A stretch of DNA of 64,000 bases from Arthrobacter sp. EpRS71 (GCF_001512285.1 NZ_LNUV01000006.1:32721-96720); one strand, 5' to 3'. Shown: positions 1 through 10,806, counted from the stretch's first letter. Notes: generated by a model from the sequence alone, not told the origin. Program-made: numbers and translations.

Positions 1-94
1 GCCCGTCCCTCCCTTTCGCACCAGTCGTCAAGACACCTTCCCTTCCCACCCTTCCTGCTGAGTAGCAAACTTAAGCAGTAGCAAAGGATCGATC

Positions 95-1603
95 ATGGAT
101 CAGCCAGTAGCCTCAACGCGGCTCGCACAAGAGCAAAGCAAACATCTGCAAAAATCCCTGGGCCGCTTCGACATTCTGTTGTTGGTCGTTGCAGCCGTCA
201 TCTCAGTGGAGGTCCTGGGCCAGGTCTCCGGTTTCGGCGGGGAGACCTTTACCTGGACGCTTATCCTGGCCGTCACGTTCATGGTTCCCTATGGGCTCAT
301 TTTTGCCGAGACCGGCGGGGCTTTCACCGAGGAAGGCGGCGTCTACGTGTGGACGAAGATGGCGTTCGGCAGGGTTGTTGCAGCCATCACGTCCCTTTTC
401 ACTTGGGGGACGCAGCCTGTGTGGGTGGGTGGCGCCATGGCCTTCGTCGCCGTGGAGACATGGTCCGAGTATGTGGGCCACGTGGACGCGGGCAGCCCGG
501 TTGATTATCTGTTCAAGGTGCTCTTCATCTGGATCACGGTGACGTCCGCAATCATCAGCTTGAAGCACGGCAAATGGCTGCCCTCGCTGGGTGCCATCCT
601 CAAGGTGGCGTTCCTGACCTTCTTCATCATTGTCACCATGATCTACGGGCTGCAGCACGGATTCAACGGCCTGGACCTGGGCTTCTTCTCGCCAACGCTT
701 GCCGGTTTCCTGGGCGTCACGCCGCTTCTGCTGTTCTCCTTCCTTGGTTTCGAGTCCGGAAACAGCGCCGCCGGCGAAATGAAGAACCCGGCCAAGGACG
801 TCCCCATTTCGGTAGCCCGGTCCTCCATGATCGCCGCGGCGAGCTACCTGCTTCCTATCCTTGCCATCCTCCTGGTGGTACCGCTGGACAAGATCACCGG
901 GATCGGCGGGCTGTTCGGGGCAATCGCCACCGTCTACACGGTCTTTGGTCCTGCTGCTGAGATCATGTTGTCGGTGTCCGCTGTAGTCTTTTGCTTCATC
1001 CTGGTTTCGCAAGGTGCTGCATGGATGATCATCAGCGACCGCATGCAGGCGATGGCTGCGGCGGACGGTTCCTTCTTCGGAGGGTTCTTCGGCCGCTTCC
1101 ACCCCAAGCTGGGTACGCCTATTCGCGTCAATACGCTTTCCGGCGTGGTGGCCACCCTGTTTATGCTCGCGGCCATGCAGCTCAGTGGCACCAGCAGCGC
1201 ACTGTTCGGAGTGGTCCTCTCCATTGCGATCTCCACGTTCCTGCTCAGTTACCTGATGGCAATCCCGGCAGCGGTGAAGCTCCGGAGCAAGTATCCCCAG
1301 GTTGAGCGCCCCTTCAAGGTGCCGGTCTCCGATGCAGGTTTCCGCATCCTCGGGTACATCTGCTTCGCGTGGATCCTCGTCGGTTCCTGGGTAGCCATTT
1401 TCCCGGGGACACTGGATGTGCTTTTCGGCTTGCCGTACAACTTCGAGGCGACGTGGGGCGTCTCGCAGTTCATATTCGAAGCCTTCGCGCTCGGCACCCT
1501 TGGCTGCATCCTGGCCCTGGGGTTCGTGGGATATGCCCGCGGCAAAAAGGTGCGGGATGCGGTGGCGCCGGTCAGTGAGAGGGTCGAGCTGGTCAACGAC
1601 TAA
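95..1603 (+). CDS. APC-superfamily amino acid/polyamine permease
   Basis: A 502-residue integral membrane protein with about 12 hydrophobic segments spread over the whole length, the usual size and layout of amino acid-polyamine-organocation transporters. The N-terminal segment (about residues 22-45, ILLLVVAAVISVEVLGQVSG) and the following EGGVYVW stretch resemble the first helices of APC carriers, which import or exchange amino acids or amines using a proton or solute gradient. The substrate cannot be read from the sequence. The ATG is preceded by AAAGGATCGATC, a good ribosome site. It stands alone, convergent with the hydrolase downstream and separated from it by a strong hairpin. The family call is secure; the substrate is unknown. 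Confidence 0.88.
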   Translation: MDQPVASTRLAQEQSKHLQKSLGRFDILLLVVAAVISVEVLGQVSGFGGETFTWTLILAVTFMVPYGLIFAETGGAFTEEGGVYVWTKMAFGRVVAAITSLFTWGTQPVWVGGAMAFVAVETWSEYVGHVDAGSPVDYLFKVLFIWITVTSAIISLKHGKWLPSLGAILKVAFLTFFIIVTMIYGLQHGFNGLDLGFFSPTLAGFLGVTPLLLFSFLGFESGNSAAGEMKNPAKDVPISVARSSMIAAASYLLPILAILLVVPLDKITGIGGLFGAIATVYTVFGPAAEIMLSVSAVVFCFILVSQGAAWMIISDRMQAMAAADGSFFGGFFGRFHPKLGTPIRVNTLSGVVATLFMLAAMQLSGTSSALFGVVLSIAISTFLLSYLMAIPAAVKLRSKYPQVERPFKVPVSDAGFRILGYICFAWILVGSWVAIFPGTLDVLFGLPYNFEATWGVSQFIFEAFALGTLGCILALGFVGYARGKKVRDAVAPVSERVELVND

Positions 1604-1644
1604 CTTCGAGATCACCCGGGCCGCGCGAGATCGCGGGACCCATG

Positions 1645-1695
1645 CGAAATCGCCGGAAGGTTGCCATTGATCTGGCAGCTTTTCCGGCGATTTCG
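1645..1695. terminator. bidirectional hairpin terminator between convergent genes
   Basis: A perfect 14-base inverted repeat (1645-1658 and 1682-1695, arm CGAAATCGCCGGAA) encloses a second inner stem (TTGCCA/TGGCA). It lies between the permease stop and the convergent hydrolase stop, where it can end transcripts from both sides. Confidence 0.75.
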
Positions 1696-1737
1696 GTGTA
1701 CTGGCACGGTGTATGAGGACAGGAGGGTTGTGCGGGG

Positions 1738-3240
<1,503 letters not shown>

Positions 3241-3373
3241 GCTGCCGGGTTGCCCGTGTTGTGGGCCGACGCGCATCACCGTAGGGTGATAAGTAGTCTT
3301 AGCTTTTATCCTGTAGTGTGCGGCGGACTACGTCAAGCACGCGCCGTTCGGCTCGTCAGGAAGAAGACTATTC

Positions 3374-4675
3374 GTGTTTGAAGCCCCCAGCATCTTGTTC
3401 CTCTCGGCAGGTTTCGCGGTACTGGCCGCCGCCGTCCTGCCGAAGTTGTTGCGCCACATGCCGCTCTCCATGCCCATGGTCTTCCTGGGCAGCGGAATTC
3501 TGGCCTTCACCCTGCTCCCTGACTTGCCGGACCCGGACCCCGTCCTGCACCCGGATTTTACGATGCACCTGACCGAAGTGTGCGTCATCATTTCCCTCAT
3601 GGGAGCAGGGCTGGCCCTGGACAGGCCGTTCCGTTGGCGTGGTTGGTCCACCACCTGGCGCCTGCTCGGAATCGTCATGCCCCTATGCATTCTGGTGATG
3701 ACACTGCTGGGACTGTGGGTGCTGGGACTGGGCCTTGCTGCTGCCATCCTGGTGGCCGCTGCGATTGCCCCCACGGATCCGGTGCTGGCCTCCGAAGTCC
3801 AAGTGGGAAAACCTGCAGACGCTGAAGAGGACCCGGATGAGGACGAGGTCCGCTTCGCCTTAACCTCCGAGGCAGGCTTGAATGACGGCCTTGCCTTCCC
3901 GTTTGTGTACCTGGCCATTCTCATCAGCCTCGTGGGGGCGTCTCCGAGTGCCTGGTTGGGGGAATGGGTTGGTTTGGATGTTGTGTGGCGAATAGCTGTT
4001 GGCGTTCTGCTCGGTTTCGGTACCGGAAAACTCCTCAGCCTCATCTTCTTTGCCGCCAAGCGTAAAAGTTTCCGGTTATCGGATCACTCCGAGGGTTTCG
4101 TGGCGCTGGCTGCCACCTTCCTGGCGTATGGAATAGCCGAGATGGTGGAAGGGTACGGGTTCGTTGCAGTCTTCATCTGCGCGGTGACAATCCGTTCCGC
4201 TGAGCGCCACCACTCGTATCATCAGGTTCTTCACGGCTATGTAGAGCAGCTCGAGCGCCTCATGACTGTGGTGATCCTGGTGCTCCTTGGCGGGGCAATA
4301 GCCCGCGGACTCCTGGAAGGGATCGGGTGGACGGAGCTGCTGGTGGCTTTGGTTTTCATCCTGCTGGTCCGGCCCTTGACTGGATGGCTCGGGTTGATGG
4401 GCGGGAAGACCGGCCCGCGGGAGCGCCTGGCCATCTCCTACTTCGGCATCCGCGGGATCGGCTCACTCTATTACGTGGGCTACGCGCTGACGCACGGAAA
4501 TTTCGACGCCGAGGCGCGCGGGCTTTGGGCCTTGATCGCCTTGGTGGTGACACTGTCCATTGTGGTGCACGGGGCCACCACCGCGCCGCTGATGAACCGG
4601 CTGGACCGGCTTCGGCTCGCGGCGGCACGCAATCAGCATGGAGACGAAGGCCGGGCGCCGACGACCGCCGTGTAG
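3374..4675 (+). CDS. cation/proton antiporter, CPA1 (NhaP) family
   Basis: A 433-residue polytopic membrane protein. Hallmarks of sodium (or potassium)/proton antiporters are visible: the APTDPVLASEVQ segment, and the NDGLAFPF segment that carries the conserved Asn-Asp of the ion site. Such proteins exchange cytoplasmic Na+ or K+ for external protons. The start is GTG at 3374, preceded by AGGAAGAAG. The stretch 3241-3373 holds only a short ATCACC-GTAG-GGTGAT palindrome near 3275-3290. The ion specificity cannot be told from sequence. Confidence 0.87.
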   Translation: MFEAPSILFLSAGFAVLAAAVLPKLLRHMPLSMPMVFLGSGILAFTLLPDLPDPDPVLHPDFTMHLTEVCVIISLMGAGLALDRPFRWRGWSTTWRLLGIVMPLCILVMTLLGLWVLGLGLAAAILVAAAIAPTDPVLASEVQVGKPADAEEDPDEDEVRFALTSEAGLNDGLAFPFVYLAILISLVGASPSAWLGEWVGLDVVWRIAVGVLLGFGTGKLLSLIFFAAKRKSFRLSDHSEGFVALAATFLAYGIAEMVEGYGFVAVFICAVTIRSAERHHSYHQVLHGYVEQLERLMTVVILVLLGGAIARGLLEGIGWTELLVALVFILLVRPLTGWLGLMGGKTGPRERLAISYFGIRGIGSLYYVGYALTHGNFDAEARGLWALIALVVTLSIVVHGATTAPLMNRLDRLRLAAARNQHGDEGRAPTTAV

Positions 4676-4752
4676 GCCCCTTGCGCGGACGGTAGCCAGT
4701 TAACAGTGGGGCTCTCCGCGGTGGGAGGCCCGGGCCGTGGAAGACTGGATGC

Positions 4753-5895
4753 ATGTCTTCCCGTCCCAAGAAACCGCGCCCCCAGTCCGACGCCGTCGAC
4801 ACAGGAGGCCCAACGCCTCTGAGTAAGGGGCGCCGTCACCTCGCCATGAGGCTCGACGACGCGTGGCTCGGTTTTCAGACGCGTCTCGCGATCCGGCGTG
4901 GCCGGGTGGAAACCGTCATCCCTTACACCGGGTATGGGAGCACATCCTGGGTACGGGTCCTGGCGCGTGTGGTGCGCAGTGACCCCCGGGACGCTGCAGG
5001 TCACTCCAATCCTTTGCAGGAAAGCATGCGGGGCTGGCGCAACTTCACCAGTGCGCCCGTGGCCCACGCTCGTGTGAATGTGACTATTGCCGGCACGGTT
5101 TTTGATGTGAAGGCGGACCGTGGCGGCGTGGTGGATGCGCGTATTCCGGTAGCTCTGGACGCTGGCTGGCACACCATTTCCCTTCAGTCCGGAGAGTCCC
5201 AAACCGTGGAGGCTCCCTTGGAGATCGTCGCGGACGACGCAGATTTCGGTGTCGTCTCTGACATTGACGACACCGTGATGGTCACTGCACTGCCGCGTCC
5301 GTTCCTGGCCGCGTGGAATACTTTTGTCCTCAACGAGCACGCGAGAACCCCCACGCCGGGCATGGCGGTGCTGTACGAGCGGATTGCCCGGACGGCTCCG
5401 TCCGCTCCAGTGCTGTATCTGTCCACCGGGGCGTGGAACGTGGCACCCACGCTGTCGCGGTTCCTGTCCCGCAATCTTTATCCTGCCGGGCCCAAGCTGT
5501 TGACCGACTGGGGTCCCACGCCTGATCGCTGGTTCCGTAGCGGTCAGGAGCACAAGAGGACCTCATTGGAACGCCTCGCGGAGGAATTCCCCAATATCAA
5601 GTGGCTGCTGGTGGGCGACGACGGCCAGCACGATGAAGCGATCTACTCTGAGTTCGCCCATCGCCATCCCGCCAATGTCAGGGCAATCGCGATCCGCCAG
5701 CTCTCGGCGGGTGAAGCGGTGCTGGCCGGTGGACGGTCAAAGTCCGGCGGCCAGCCCACGCCCGGCGTCCCGTGGGTTTATGCGCCGGACGGGGCTGGAA
5801 TGTCGGCACGGCTCGAAGAGCTGGGCGTCATCCGGAACGAGGTCCGGTCCGCCGACGATCCTGAGGAAGGCGACCTGGCCGCGGCCTCGGAGTAA
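4753..5895 (+). CDS. DUF2183/APP1-type phosphatase domain protein
   Basis: A 380-residue soluble protein with the DxDxT-type motif DIDDT at residues 170-174 and the downstream lysine and acidic segments (EHKRTSLERL, LVGDDGQHDEAIYSE) of the HAD-like APP1/DUF2183 family. Yeast App1 is a phosphatidate phosphatase; bacterial members share the domain but their substrates are mostly untested. The N-terminal 140 residues form a beta-rich region typical of the bacterial members. The gene stops 3 bases before the convergent PHP gene stop, so there is no room for a conventional terminator. Confidence 0.8.
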   Translation: MSSRPKKPRPQSDAVDTGGPTPLSKGRRHLAMRLDDAWLGFQTRLAIRRGRVETVIPYTGYGSTSWVRVLARVVRSDPRDAAGHSNPLQESMRGWRNFTSAPVAHARVNVTIAGTVFDVKADRGGVVDARIPVALDAGWHTISLQSGESQTVEAPLEIVADDADFGVVSDIDDTVMVTALPRPFLAAWNTFVLNEHARTPTPGMAVLYERIARTAPSAPVLYLSTGAWNVAPTLSRFLSRNLYPAGPKLLTDWGPTPDRWFRSGQEHKRTSLERLAEEFPNIKWLLVGDDGQHDEAIYSEFAHRHPANVRAIAIRQLSAGEAVLAGGRSKSGGQPTPGVPWVYAPDGAGMSARLEELGVIRNEVRSADDPEEGDLAAASE

Positions 5896-5898
5896 TCA

Positions 5899-7623
5899 CT
5901 ACGCGACGTCGATAAATACCGGGTTGGCGTAGAACCAAGTGTCCGTCCATGGGTCAGCGTCGCCGAGGTTGTTACCGTGCCGGATGGGGCCGGCAGGATC
6001 CACGGAGGCCCCGTGGTAGCCTGCGCCGTGGCGGTTTCCATCGCTTCCACGAAGGCGGAAGTAGCAGGACTTTTGCACGTCCTTGATGACGTGCTTGATG
6101 GTGAACGTTCCGGTGCGCCCGGACACATCGAGCTGCTTCCAGACGGCTGTTCCTGGAGCCCTTAAGGTGTCGCGGTCTGCCGCGGCGCCCGTCACTGCGC
6201 CGCCAATCACGTCCACGTGCGCGAGCTTTGGCATGATGCCCGCGAAGTTGCGGTAGTCCGTCGTCGTAATGGTGATGGAAATTTCGACGTCGGCACCTCG
6301 CCTCACCTGCAGGCGGGAACCCAAGGTGACGCCGTTGCGTCCGTTGCCGTTACCAGCGCCGTTGCCGCGCACCTCACGGACCCGCACATCGAGGCGCTGG
6401 AGCAGGTGGCCGTGGTCCACCCACATGCGGCCATTGCGCATAGCCTCCAGAACGCCGGCGTAGGAGCGCTGGGTGACGCCGGTGTGGAGGCGGCTGAACT
6501 GACCTGGCCAGTAGTCGCTGCCACCTTGCTTTTCGCCGGTGTCGAACGGGTCGGGACGCTTGCCGGTGACTGACCAGCGGTCGAATTCGTTAGGCAGGCT
6601 GAGGTAAGGCTCTCCTGCCGGGTAGGGGCCGGTTTTCCAGGTGTCTTTGACCGTGAGGTGGTTGTCCGAATTGGATGTGATCCAGAACGGCAGGCCTTCT
6701 GCGAGCATGGAGTCCCACACACCGCCCACGGTTGCGGTGGCCCAGTCGAAGCCGCCGTAGGGGCGGAAGGCATCCGCCGGGTAGCCCGGGAAACTGTATT
6801 GGGTGGGGTTATTGGTGTATTCGCCGCGTTGGTCGCCGGCTCTGGAGAATTGGCTGACGCCGGATCCTTGTGCGCCGGGCGCACCTTCCATGCCGATCAT
6901 CACCTCGCGGGCGGCGTCACGCCATGCGCGCAGCTCGTGCGGGGAATCGATGCCCAGCCGCATGGGGTGGTTTGCCAGGGCCACGACGTCGTCGATGTAA
7001 CCGGAGCGTCGCTGCTTGGCCAACCAAGCGATGGCTTCCACGGCCTTGCGCTCGAACGTTTCAACTTGGGCCGTTCCGGGGGTTGGCTTCTCCCACTGGT
7101 TCAGCTTCCCGTCCCACACCAACTCGAAGGTGCGCAAAAGGTTCACTTCGTTGGGGCCCGGAGCAACAAGGACCGAGGCGTGCTCTGCGCCGGGGATGTA
7201 CCACTCGAGGCCTTGGAAGATCAGCAGGTCAGGGCGGGCAGCCCGCTGGGCCTTGATCTCCTTGTTGGCGTTGACGGCACCGCCGTTGTTGGCGTGGCCG
7301 AAATTGCTGTGCTCGGTCAGGGCCACCCAGTCCACGCCGTAGGCCTGTGCGGTGTCCAGTTGCTGTTTGATCATGTACTTCGCGTCATGGCTGTACTGGG
7401 TGTGTACGTGGTGGTCGCCCACCAGCCACGTCAGTTGGGGGTCGTTCCCGCCAGGGTTCGCCACCGCGGGCCGCGCCATCGCTGCCGAAGCGGCAGTGCC
7501 GGCGGCCAGGACGCCGGCTGATTGAAGGATGCGCCGGCGGCTCAGCCCCATGGCCTTCAGCTCAGCATCGGCCAGCTTTACACTCCGGCTGTGGGTGGTG
7601 GTGTCTTCTTCTGCGGTGCACAT
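5899..7623 (-). CDS. Tat-exported PHP-domain phosphoesterase
   Basis: A 574-residue protein with a twin-arginine signal (SRRRILQSAGVLAAG, residues 28-42) ending near AVANPGG, so it is predicted to be exported folded. Just after the signal is the metal-binding DHHVHTQYSHD motif (His72, His74), the first motif of the PHP (polymerase and histidinol phosphatase) domain; WVALTEHSNFGH and a later SNSDNH fit the other metal ligands. The C-terminal third looks beta-rich. PHP enzymes hydrolyse phosphoesters with two or three metals; the substrate of this secreted type is unknown. ATG 7623 follows GAGGGAAGACG. An internal ATG at 7551 (MGLSRRR) would give a more typical signal length and remains possible. 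Confidence 0.82.
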   Translation of the reverse strand: MCTAEEDTTTHSRSVKLADAELKAMGLSRRRILQSAGVLAAGTAASAAMARPAVANPGGNDPQLTWLVGDHHVHTQYSHDAKYMIKQQLDTAQAYGVDWVALTEHSNFGHANNGGAVNANKEIKAQRAARPDLLIFQGLEWYIPGAEHASVLVAPGPNEVNLLRTFELVWDGKLNQWEKPTPGTAQVETFERKAVEAIAWLAKQRRSGYIDDVVALANHPMRLGIDSPHELRAWRDAAREVMIGMEGAPGAQGSGVSQFSRAGDQRGEYTNNPTQYSFPGYPADAFRPYGGFDWATATVGGVWDSMLAEGLPFWITSNSDNHLTVKDTWKTGPYPAGEPYLSLPNEFDRWSVTGKRPDPFDTGEKQGGSDYWPGQFSRLHTGVTQRSYAGVLEAMRNGRMWVDHGHLLQRLDVRVREVRGNGAGNGNGRNGVTLGSRLQVRRGADVEISITITTTDYRNFAGIMPKLAHVDVIGGAVTGAAADRDTLRAPGTAVWKQLDVSGRTGTFTIKHVIKDVQKSCYFRLRGSDGNRHGAGYHGASVDPAGPIRHGNNLGDADPWTDTWFYANPVFIDVA

Positions 7624-7752
7624 TAACGTCTTCCCTCTGTTGATTCCGGTCCCCCAGCGGGATCACAGTAGGGAAGCGGGATGGCAGGAAGGTTAACCGG
7701 GCGGGAACGGTTGGGGGTGGGGCGGTAGCCGCTGTCCGGCGGATGCGGGCGT

Positions 7753-8187
7753 TCAGCAGGTCATGGTGCCTTTGAAGGGCTTACCCGTCCAGGAATTGTT
7801 GGAGCCGGGAACCTTGTAATAGCCGCGCACTTCGTAGCTCCACGTGCCAATGATTTCGATGCCCGAACTGTACGTTCTTCCCGCGGCCTGGCTGAGGTCA
7901 CCGGTGAACTCGAGGTTGCCTGAGCGGTCATAGACCTTCACCTCGTAGTAGTTGGCGTTCGCCACCGCTCCGTAAGAATTCACGGTGACCACGGTCTGCA
8001 GGCCGAAGGTGCATCGCATGGTCACGTTTGCGGCAGCCGGAGCGGGAATGACTGCGGCCGAGAACTGCGGGGTAGCGCGCTCGCTGTCCGAGAAGGCAGC
8101 CACAGCGGCGGTAGGCCCGGCGATGAGGCCAAGAACGACGACGGCGACGATCACCAACGCACGGAGGAAACTGTTCCGCGGTGTCAT
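7753..8187 (-). CDS. small exported protein with SipW/TasA-like signal region
   Basis: A 144-residue protein. An N-terminal hydrophobic segment (ALVIVAVVVLGLIAG) is followed by AVAAFSDSERATPQFSAAVI, which recalls the processing region of SipW-dependent signal peptides in TasA/camelysin proteins. The mature part (about 110 residues) looks like one beta-sandwich domain resembling fibronectin type III (YYEVKVYDRSG, WSYEVRGYY) with two cysteines. The start has GGAGAACC upstream. It lies 118 bases behind the larger TasA-like gene, with a long hairpin between them, so it is probably a lower-expressed second cistron. Function unknown; a minor surface or fibre component is a guess. Confidence 0.65.
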   Translation of the reverse strand: MTPRNSFLRALVIVAVVVLGLIAGPTAAVAAFSDSERATPQFSAAVIPAPAAANVTMRCTFGLQTVVTVNSYGAVANANYYEVKVYDRSGNLEFTGDLSQAAGRTYSSGIEIIGTWSYEVRGYYKVPGSNNSWTGKPFKGTMTC

Positions 8188-8237
8188 GGTGATGGTTCTC
8201 CGTTCTGGTGAAGTGGCAGTGCTTGACGTGATACTCG

Positions 8238-8281
8238 CCGGGCCTGATCGGGCTGGGGGGAAAGGAACCGATCAGACCCGG
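8238..8281 (-). terminator. intercistronic hairpin (attenuator or mRNA-processing signal)
   Basis: Arms 8238-8251 (CCGGGCCTGATCGG) and 8268-8281 pair over 14 positions with one mismatch around a 16-base loop. It starts 25 bases after the stop of the TasA-like gene and precedes the next co-directional gene. No T-run follows, so partial termination or 3'-end stabilisation is more likely than full termination. Confidence 0.65.
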
Positions 8282-8305
8282 CGGGGCTAGGGGGTGTTGC
8301 TGCGC

Positions 8306-8914
8306 TTACTTGGTGGTTTCGGTGCGTTGGGTGCCGGTGAAGGCGAAGGCGATGGTGGAGGTGGCGCCTTGGAAGTCGTTGTTCGCGGTGGTGGGGAACG
8401 TGGTGGTGACTTTGAGGTTGTCGGTTTTGGCCGAGGTCAAGGAGGTGAGGTTGGCCAGGGCTTTGTTCGCTGCGATCACGGGTCCGGAGGCCAGGACGGT
8501 GCTGCGGGTGCCGGTGCAGTTGTAGGGTGCGGCGGCGCCGGTCCAGGCAGCACTGCAGTTTTCGATGGTCAGTTGCAGGCCGTTGGTGACGTCGGTGGTG
8601 AGCAGGGAGCTGGTGGCTCCGGCGGAGGTGGTGAGGGTGATGTTGTTCAGGTCCGAGTTGCCGGTGTTGGCCAGGGTGACGAGTTTTTCGACTTTGTCGC
8701 CGGGCAGCAGGCCTGCGACGGGGACGTTGAGGGTGTTGGCCGGTCCGGGTGCGCCCAGGGCGATGGTGACGGTGCCTGCGGTGACTGCCTGGGAGGCGGA
8801 GGTGGAGGAGGTGAAGGCGCCGTAGGTTCCCATGCCGGCGACGGCGGCTGCGGTGCCGACCAGTGCGACCGAAGCGAGGATCTTGCCGGTGGTGGTTTTG
8901 AGGCTGATGGCCAT
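8306..8914 (-). CDS. TasA/camelysin-like SipW-dependent exported protein
   Basis: A 202-residue protein with a short N-terminal hydrophobic segment (ILASVALVGTAAAVAGMGTY) followed at once by GAFTSSTSASQAVTAGTV, the arrangement of SipW-dependent signal peptides in TasA and camelysin. The mature region carries VPVAGLLPGDKVEKLVTLAN and GNSDLNNITLTT, typical of the beta-sandwich TasA fold with its LxPGD element. In Bacillus, TasA forms extracellular biofilm fibres; a structural surface role here is inference. I chose ATG 8914 because GAAAGGACACC precedes it; the longer upstream reading lacks a ribosome site. No SipW-like peptidase is encoded in this window. Confidence 0.75.
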   Translation of the reverse strand: MAISLKTTTGKILASVALVGTAAAVAGMGTYGAFTSSTSASQAVTAGTVTIALGAPGPANTLNVPVAGLLPGDKVEKLVTLANTGNSDLNNITLTTSAGATSSLLTTDVTNGLQLTIENCSAAWTGAAAPYNCTGTRSTVLASGPVIAANKALANLTSLTSAKTDNLKVTTTFPTTANNDFQGATSTIAFAFTGTQRTETTK

Positions 8915-9181
8915 GGGGATCGGTGTCCTTTCGGGAGGCCACCGTGAGACCGGCCGGCCGTTTCTTTCAGCCTGTGTGGCTGACAAGAACTACTGTGCCG
9001 GGCCTGGATCAAGAACGAATCCTGTGTACCGTCAACACTTCCTCAGGAAAACCTCAAGACTCCCGCAGGCCACTCAAGCAGTTTCCGAGCAGCCCTATCG
9101 AGCAGTTTCGGAGAAGCCATAGATCCCAGGGCAGCCTACCGTTAGGGGTATCAGTTCAAAGAACGAAGGGGAGCGAACACC
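8915..9181. other. divergent intergenic region, no gene seen
   Basis: This 267-base spacer separates the TasA-like gene from the DUF1801 gene and should hold both promoters. The only repeat seen is a 13-base direct repeat with one mismatch, AGCAGTTTCCGAG (9077-9089) and AGCAGTTTCGGAG (9101-9113), with starts 24 bases apart. I see no convincing open reading frame. Confidence 0.5.
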
Positions 9182-9640
9182 ATGACGGATTCAGGCAAAG
9201 CGGGCACCAAGGAAAAGTCCTACGAGGGCTTCACGGAGGAGGAGCGCGCCGCAATGAAAGAGCGCGCGCAGGAACTCAAAAAGGCACCCCGCAAGAAGAC
9301 GTCCACAGCGGACGGCGAGGCTGATGTCATGGCCAAGATCGCTGAGATGCCCGAGTCGGACAAGCTCATAGCCGAGCGACTCCACGCGATCGTCAAGGAG
9401 CATGCACCGGAACTCACCGCCAAAACCTGGTACGGCATGCCGGCCTATGCCAGGGACGGGAAGAACATCGTGTTCTTCCAGAGTTCCCATAAGTTCAAGG
9501 CGCGCTATGCCACGCTCGGCTTTGAAGAGAACGCGAAGCTGGACGAGGGAGCCATGTGGCCCACGTCCTTCGCCGTTACGGAAATGACCCCTGAAGTGGA
9601 AGCCCGGATCGTCGGGCTCATCAAGAAGGCGCTGGCGTAG
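9182..9640 (+). CDS. DUF1801 (YdhG/iron-chaperone-like) protein
   Basis: A 152-residue protein. The first 45 residues are charged and look disordered. The rest (MAKIAEMPESDKLIAERLHA through TWYGMPAYARDGKNIVFFQ to the helical C-terminus) matches the DUF1801 domain, shared with Bacillus YdhG and frataxin-like Fra. Biochemical roles in the family are poorly settled, so I claim none. The ATG at 9182 follows AAGGGGAGCGAACACC, a strong ribosome site. It is convergent with the AI-2E-family gene, with 29 bases between stops. Confidence 0.82.
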   Translation: MTDSGKAGTKEKSYEGFTEEERAAMKERAQELKKAPRKKTSTADGEADVMAKIAEMPESDKLIAERLHAIVKEHAPELTAKTWYGMPAYARDGKNIVFFQSSHKFKARYATLGFEENAKLDEGAMWPTSFAVTEMTPEVEARIVGLIKKALA

Positions 9641-9669
9641 GGGCGCCGCTCGTAGGTGAGTGAGTAGGC

Positions 9670-10806
9670 CTAGGTCGGCTGGCTGTTGGCAGGCGGCAAG
9701 TCCGGATTCATGGGTTCCAAGTTCGGATCCTCGGCCGTCCAGACTTGAACGATGGCCCAGGTGACAGCCGCGATGGGTACGGCCAGGACGGCGCCGATGA
9801 TTCCGGCGAGGATGGTGCCTGCCGTCAAAGCCATCAGGATCACCAGCGCGTGGAGTTCCAGGGACTTGCCCATGACGATTGGCTGGAGGAGGTCACCTTC
9901 GAGTTGGTTGACGGCGATCACTACGATCACCACGATCAACGCCACGATGGGTCCGTTGGCAACGAGTGCCACCAAGGCGGCCAGGATTCCTGCCACCGTG
10001 GCACCCACCAGGGGGATGAACGCGCCAATGAACACGATGATCGCCAGAGGGATGGCCAACGGAACCTGCATGATGAGCAGGGCCGCGCCGATGGCCACCG
10101 TATCCACTAATGCGACGATCGCCGTTCCCCTGACGTAGCCACCAAGGACCTCCATGGTCCGCTTGCCAACACGGCGGAGCTTCGCTTCCCTCACGCCTTT
10201 GAAGGGGCGCAGGAAGAATTCCCAGATTTTGGCGCCGTCCTTGAGGAAGAAGAACAGGATGATGACCACCAGGCTGGCGCCGGCCAGGAACTCAGTGACC
10301 ACGGACAACCCTGTCACTGCGCCGGAACGTACTTGGCTGCTCTGCGCGAATTCAACCACGGCTTCGCGCGCCTGGTTCAGTTGCTCTCGTTCAAGGGGGA
10401 GCGGTCCGGTCAGCAGGAAGTTCTCAAGTTCGTCCAGCCCGCTTGCTGCCTGACTGATCAGTTCGTCCCACTGGCTACGCACCGACAACACGATGGTAGT
10501 GATCACTCCGCCGAGCACTATCAGTAAGCCCAGGAATGCGACGCCGGTGGCTAAGCCGCCGCGCCATCCGCGGCGTCGCAGCATATTCACAAAGGGGCCG
10601 ATGGCCGCGGCCAGAATCAAGGCGATGAGGACCGGGATGACAAGCAGCCGGATCTGGAGCAGCCCGAAAACAGCCACCACGGTCAGGGCCAGGATGAGCA
10701 GTATCTGACTTGCCCGGACAGCCGTCCGGCCCAGTGAGTCCTTCCAGAGGTCGGGCTTGGGTGGCTTGCGTACGGAAACGCTGGCTGTTTCCTCGGATGC
10801 CGTCAT
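9670..10806 (-). CDS. AI-2E/PerM-family membrane transporter
   Basis: A 378-residue membrane protein with paired hydrophobic segments near residues 25-65, a central amphipathic region, and a C-terminal cluster of helices (AIPLAIIVFIGAFIPLVGATVAG, GPIVALIVVIVVIAVNQLEGDLLQP). The FIPLVGA and QLEGDLLQPIVMGK elements are typical of the AI-2E exporter-like family. Members have been linked to autoinducer-2 export or Na+/H+ antiport; the substrate here is unknown. ATG 10806 is preceded by CAGGAGCTCACC. An upstream in-frame TTG at 10836 has no such site. Confidence 0.85.
   Translation of the reverse strand: MTASEETASVSVRKPPKPDLWKDSLGRTAVRASQILLILALTVVAVFGLLQIRLLVIPVLIALILAAAIGPFVNMLRRRGWRGGLATGVAFLGLLIVLGGVITTIVLSVRSQWDELISQAASGLDELENFLLTGPLPLEREQLNQAREAVVEFAQSSQVRSGAVTGLSVVTEFLAGASLVVIILFFFLKDGAKIWEFFLRPFKGVREAKLRRVGKRTMEVLGGYVRGTAIVALVDTVAIGAALLIMQVPLAIPLAIIVFIGAFIPLVGATVAGILAALVALVANGPIVALIVVIVVIAVNQLEGDLLQPIVMGKSLELHALVILMALTAGTILAGIIGAVLAVPIAAVTWAIVQVWTAEDPNLEPMNPDLPPANSQPT

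Noticed and set aside
203..1615. Long minus-strand open frame opposite the APC permease (and many similar long frames opposite other genes)
   Set aside because: Such frames arise from G/C third-position bias. This one encodes a charged His/Arg/Glu-rich product with no domain and lies fully opposite a clear membrane protein gene.
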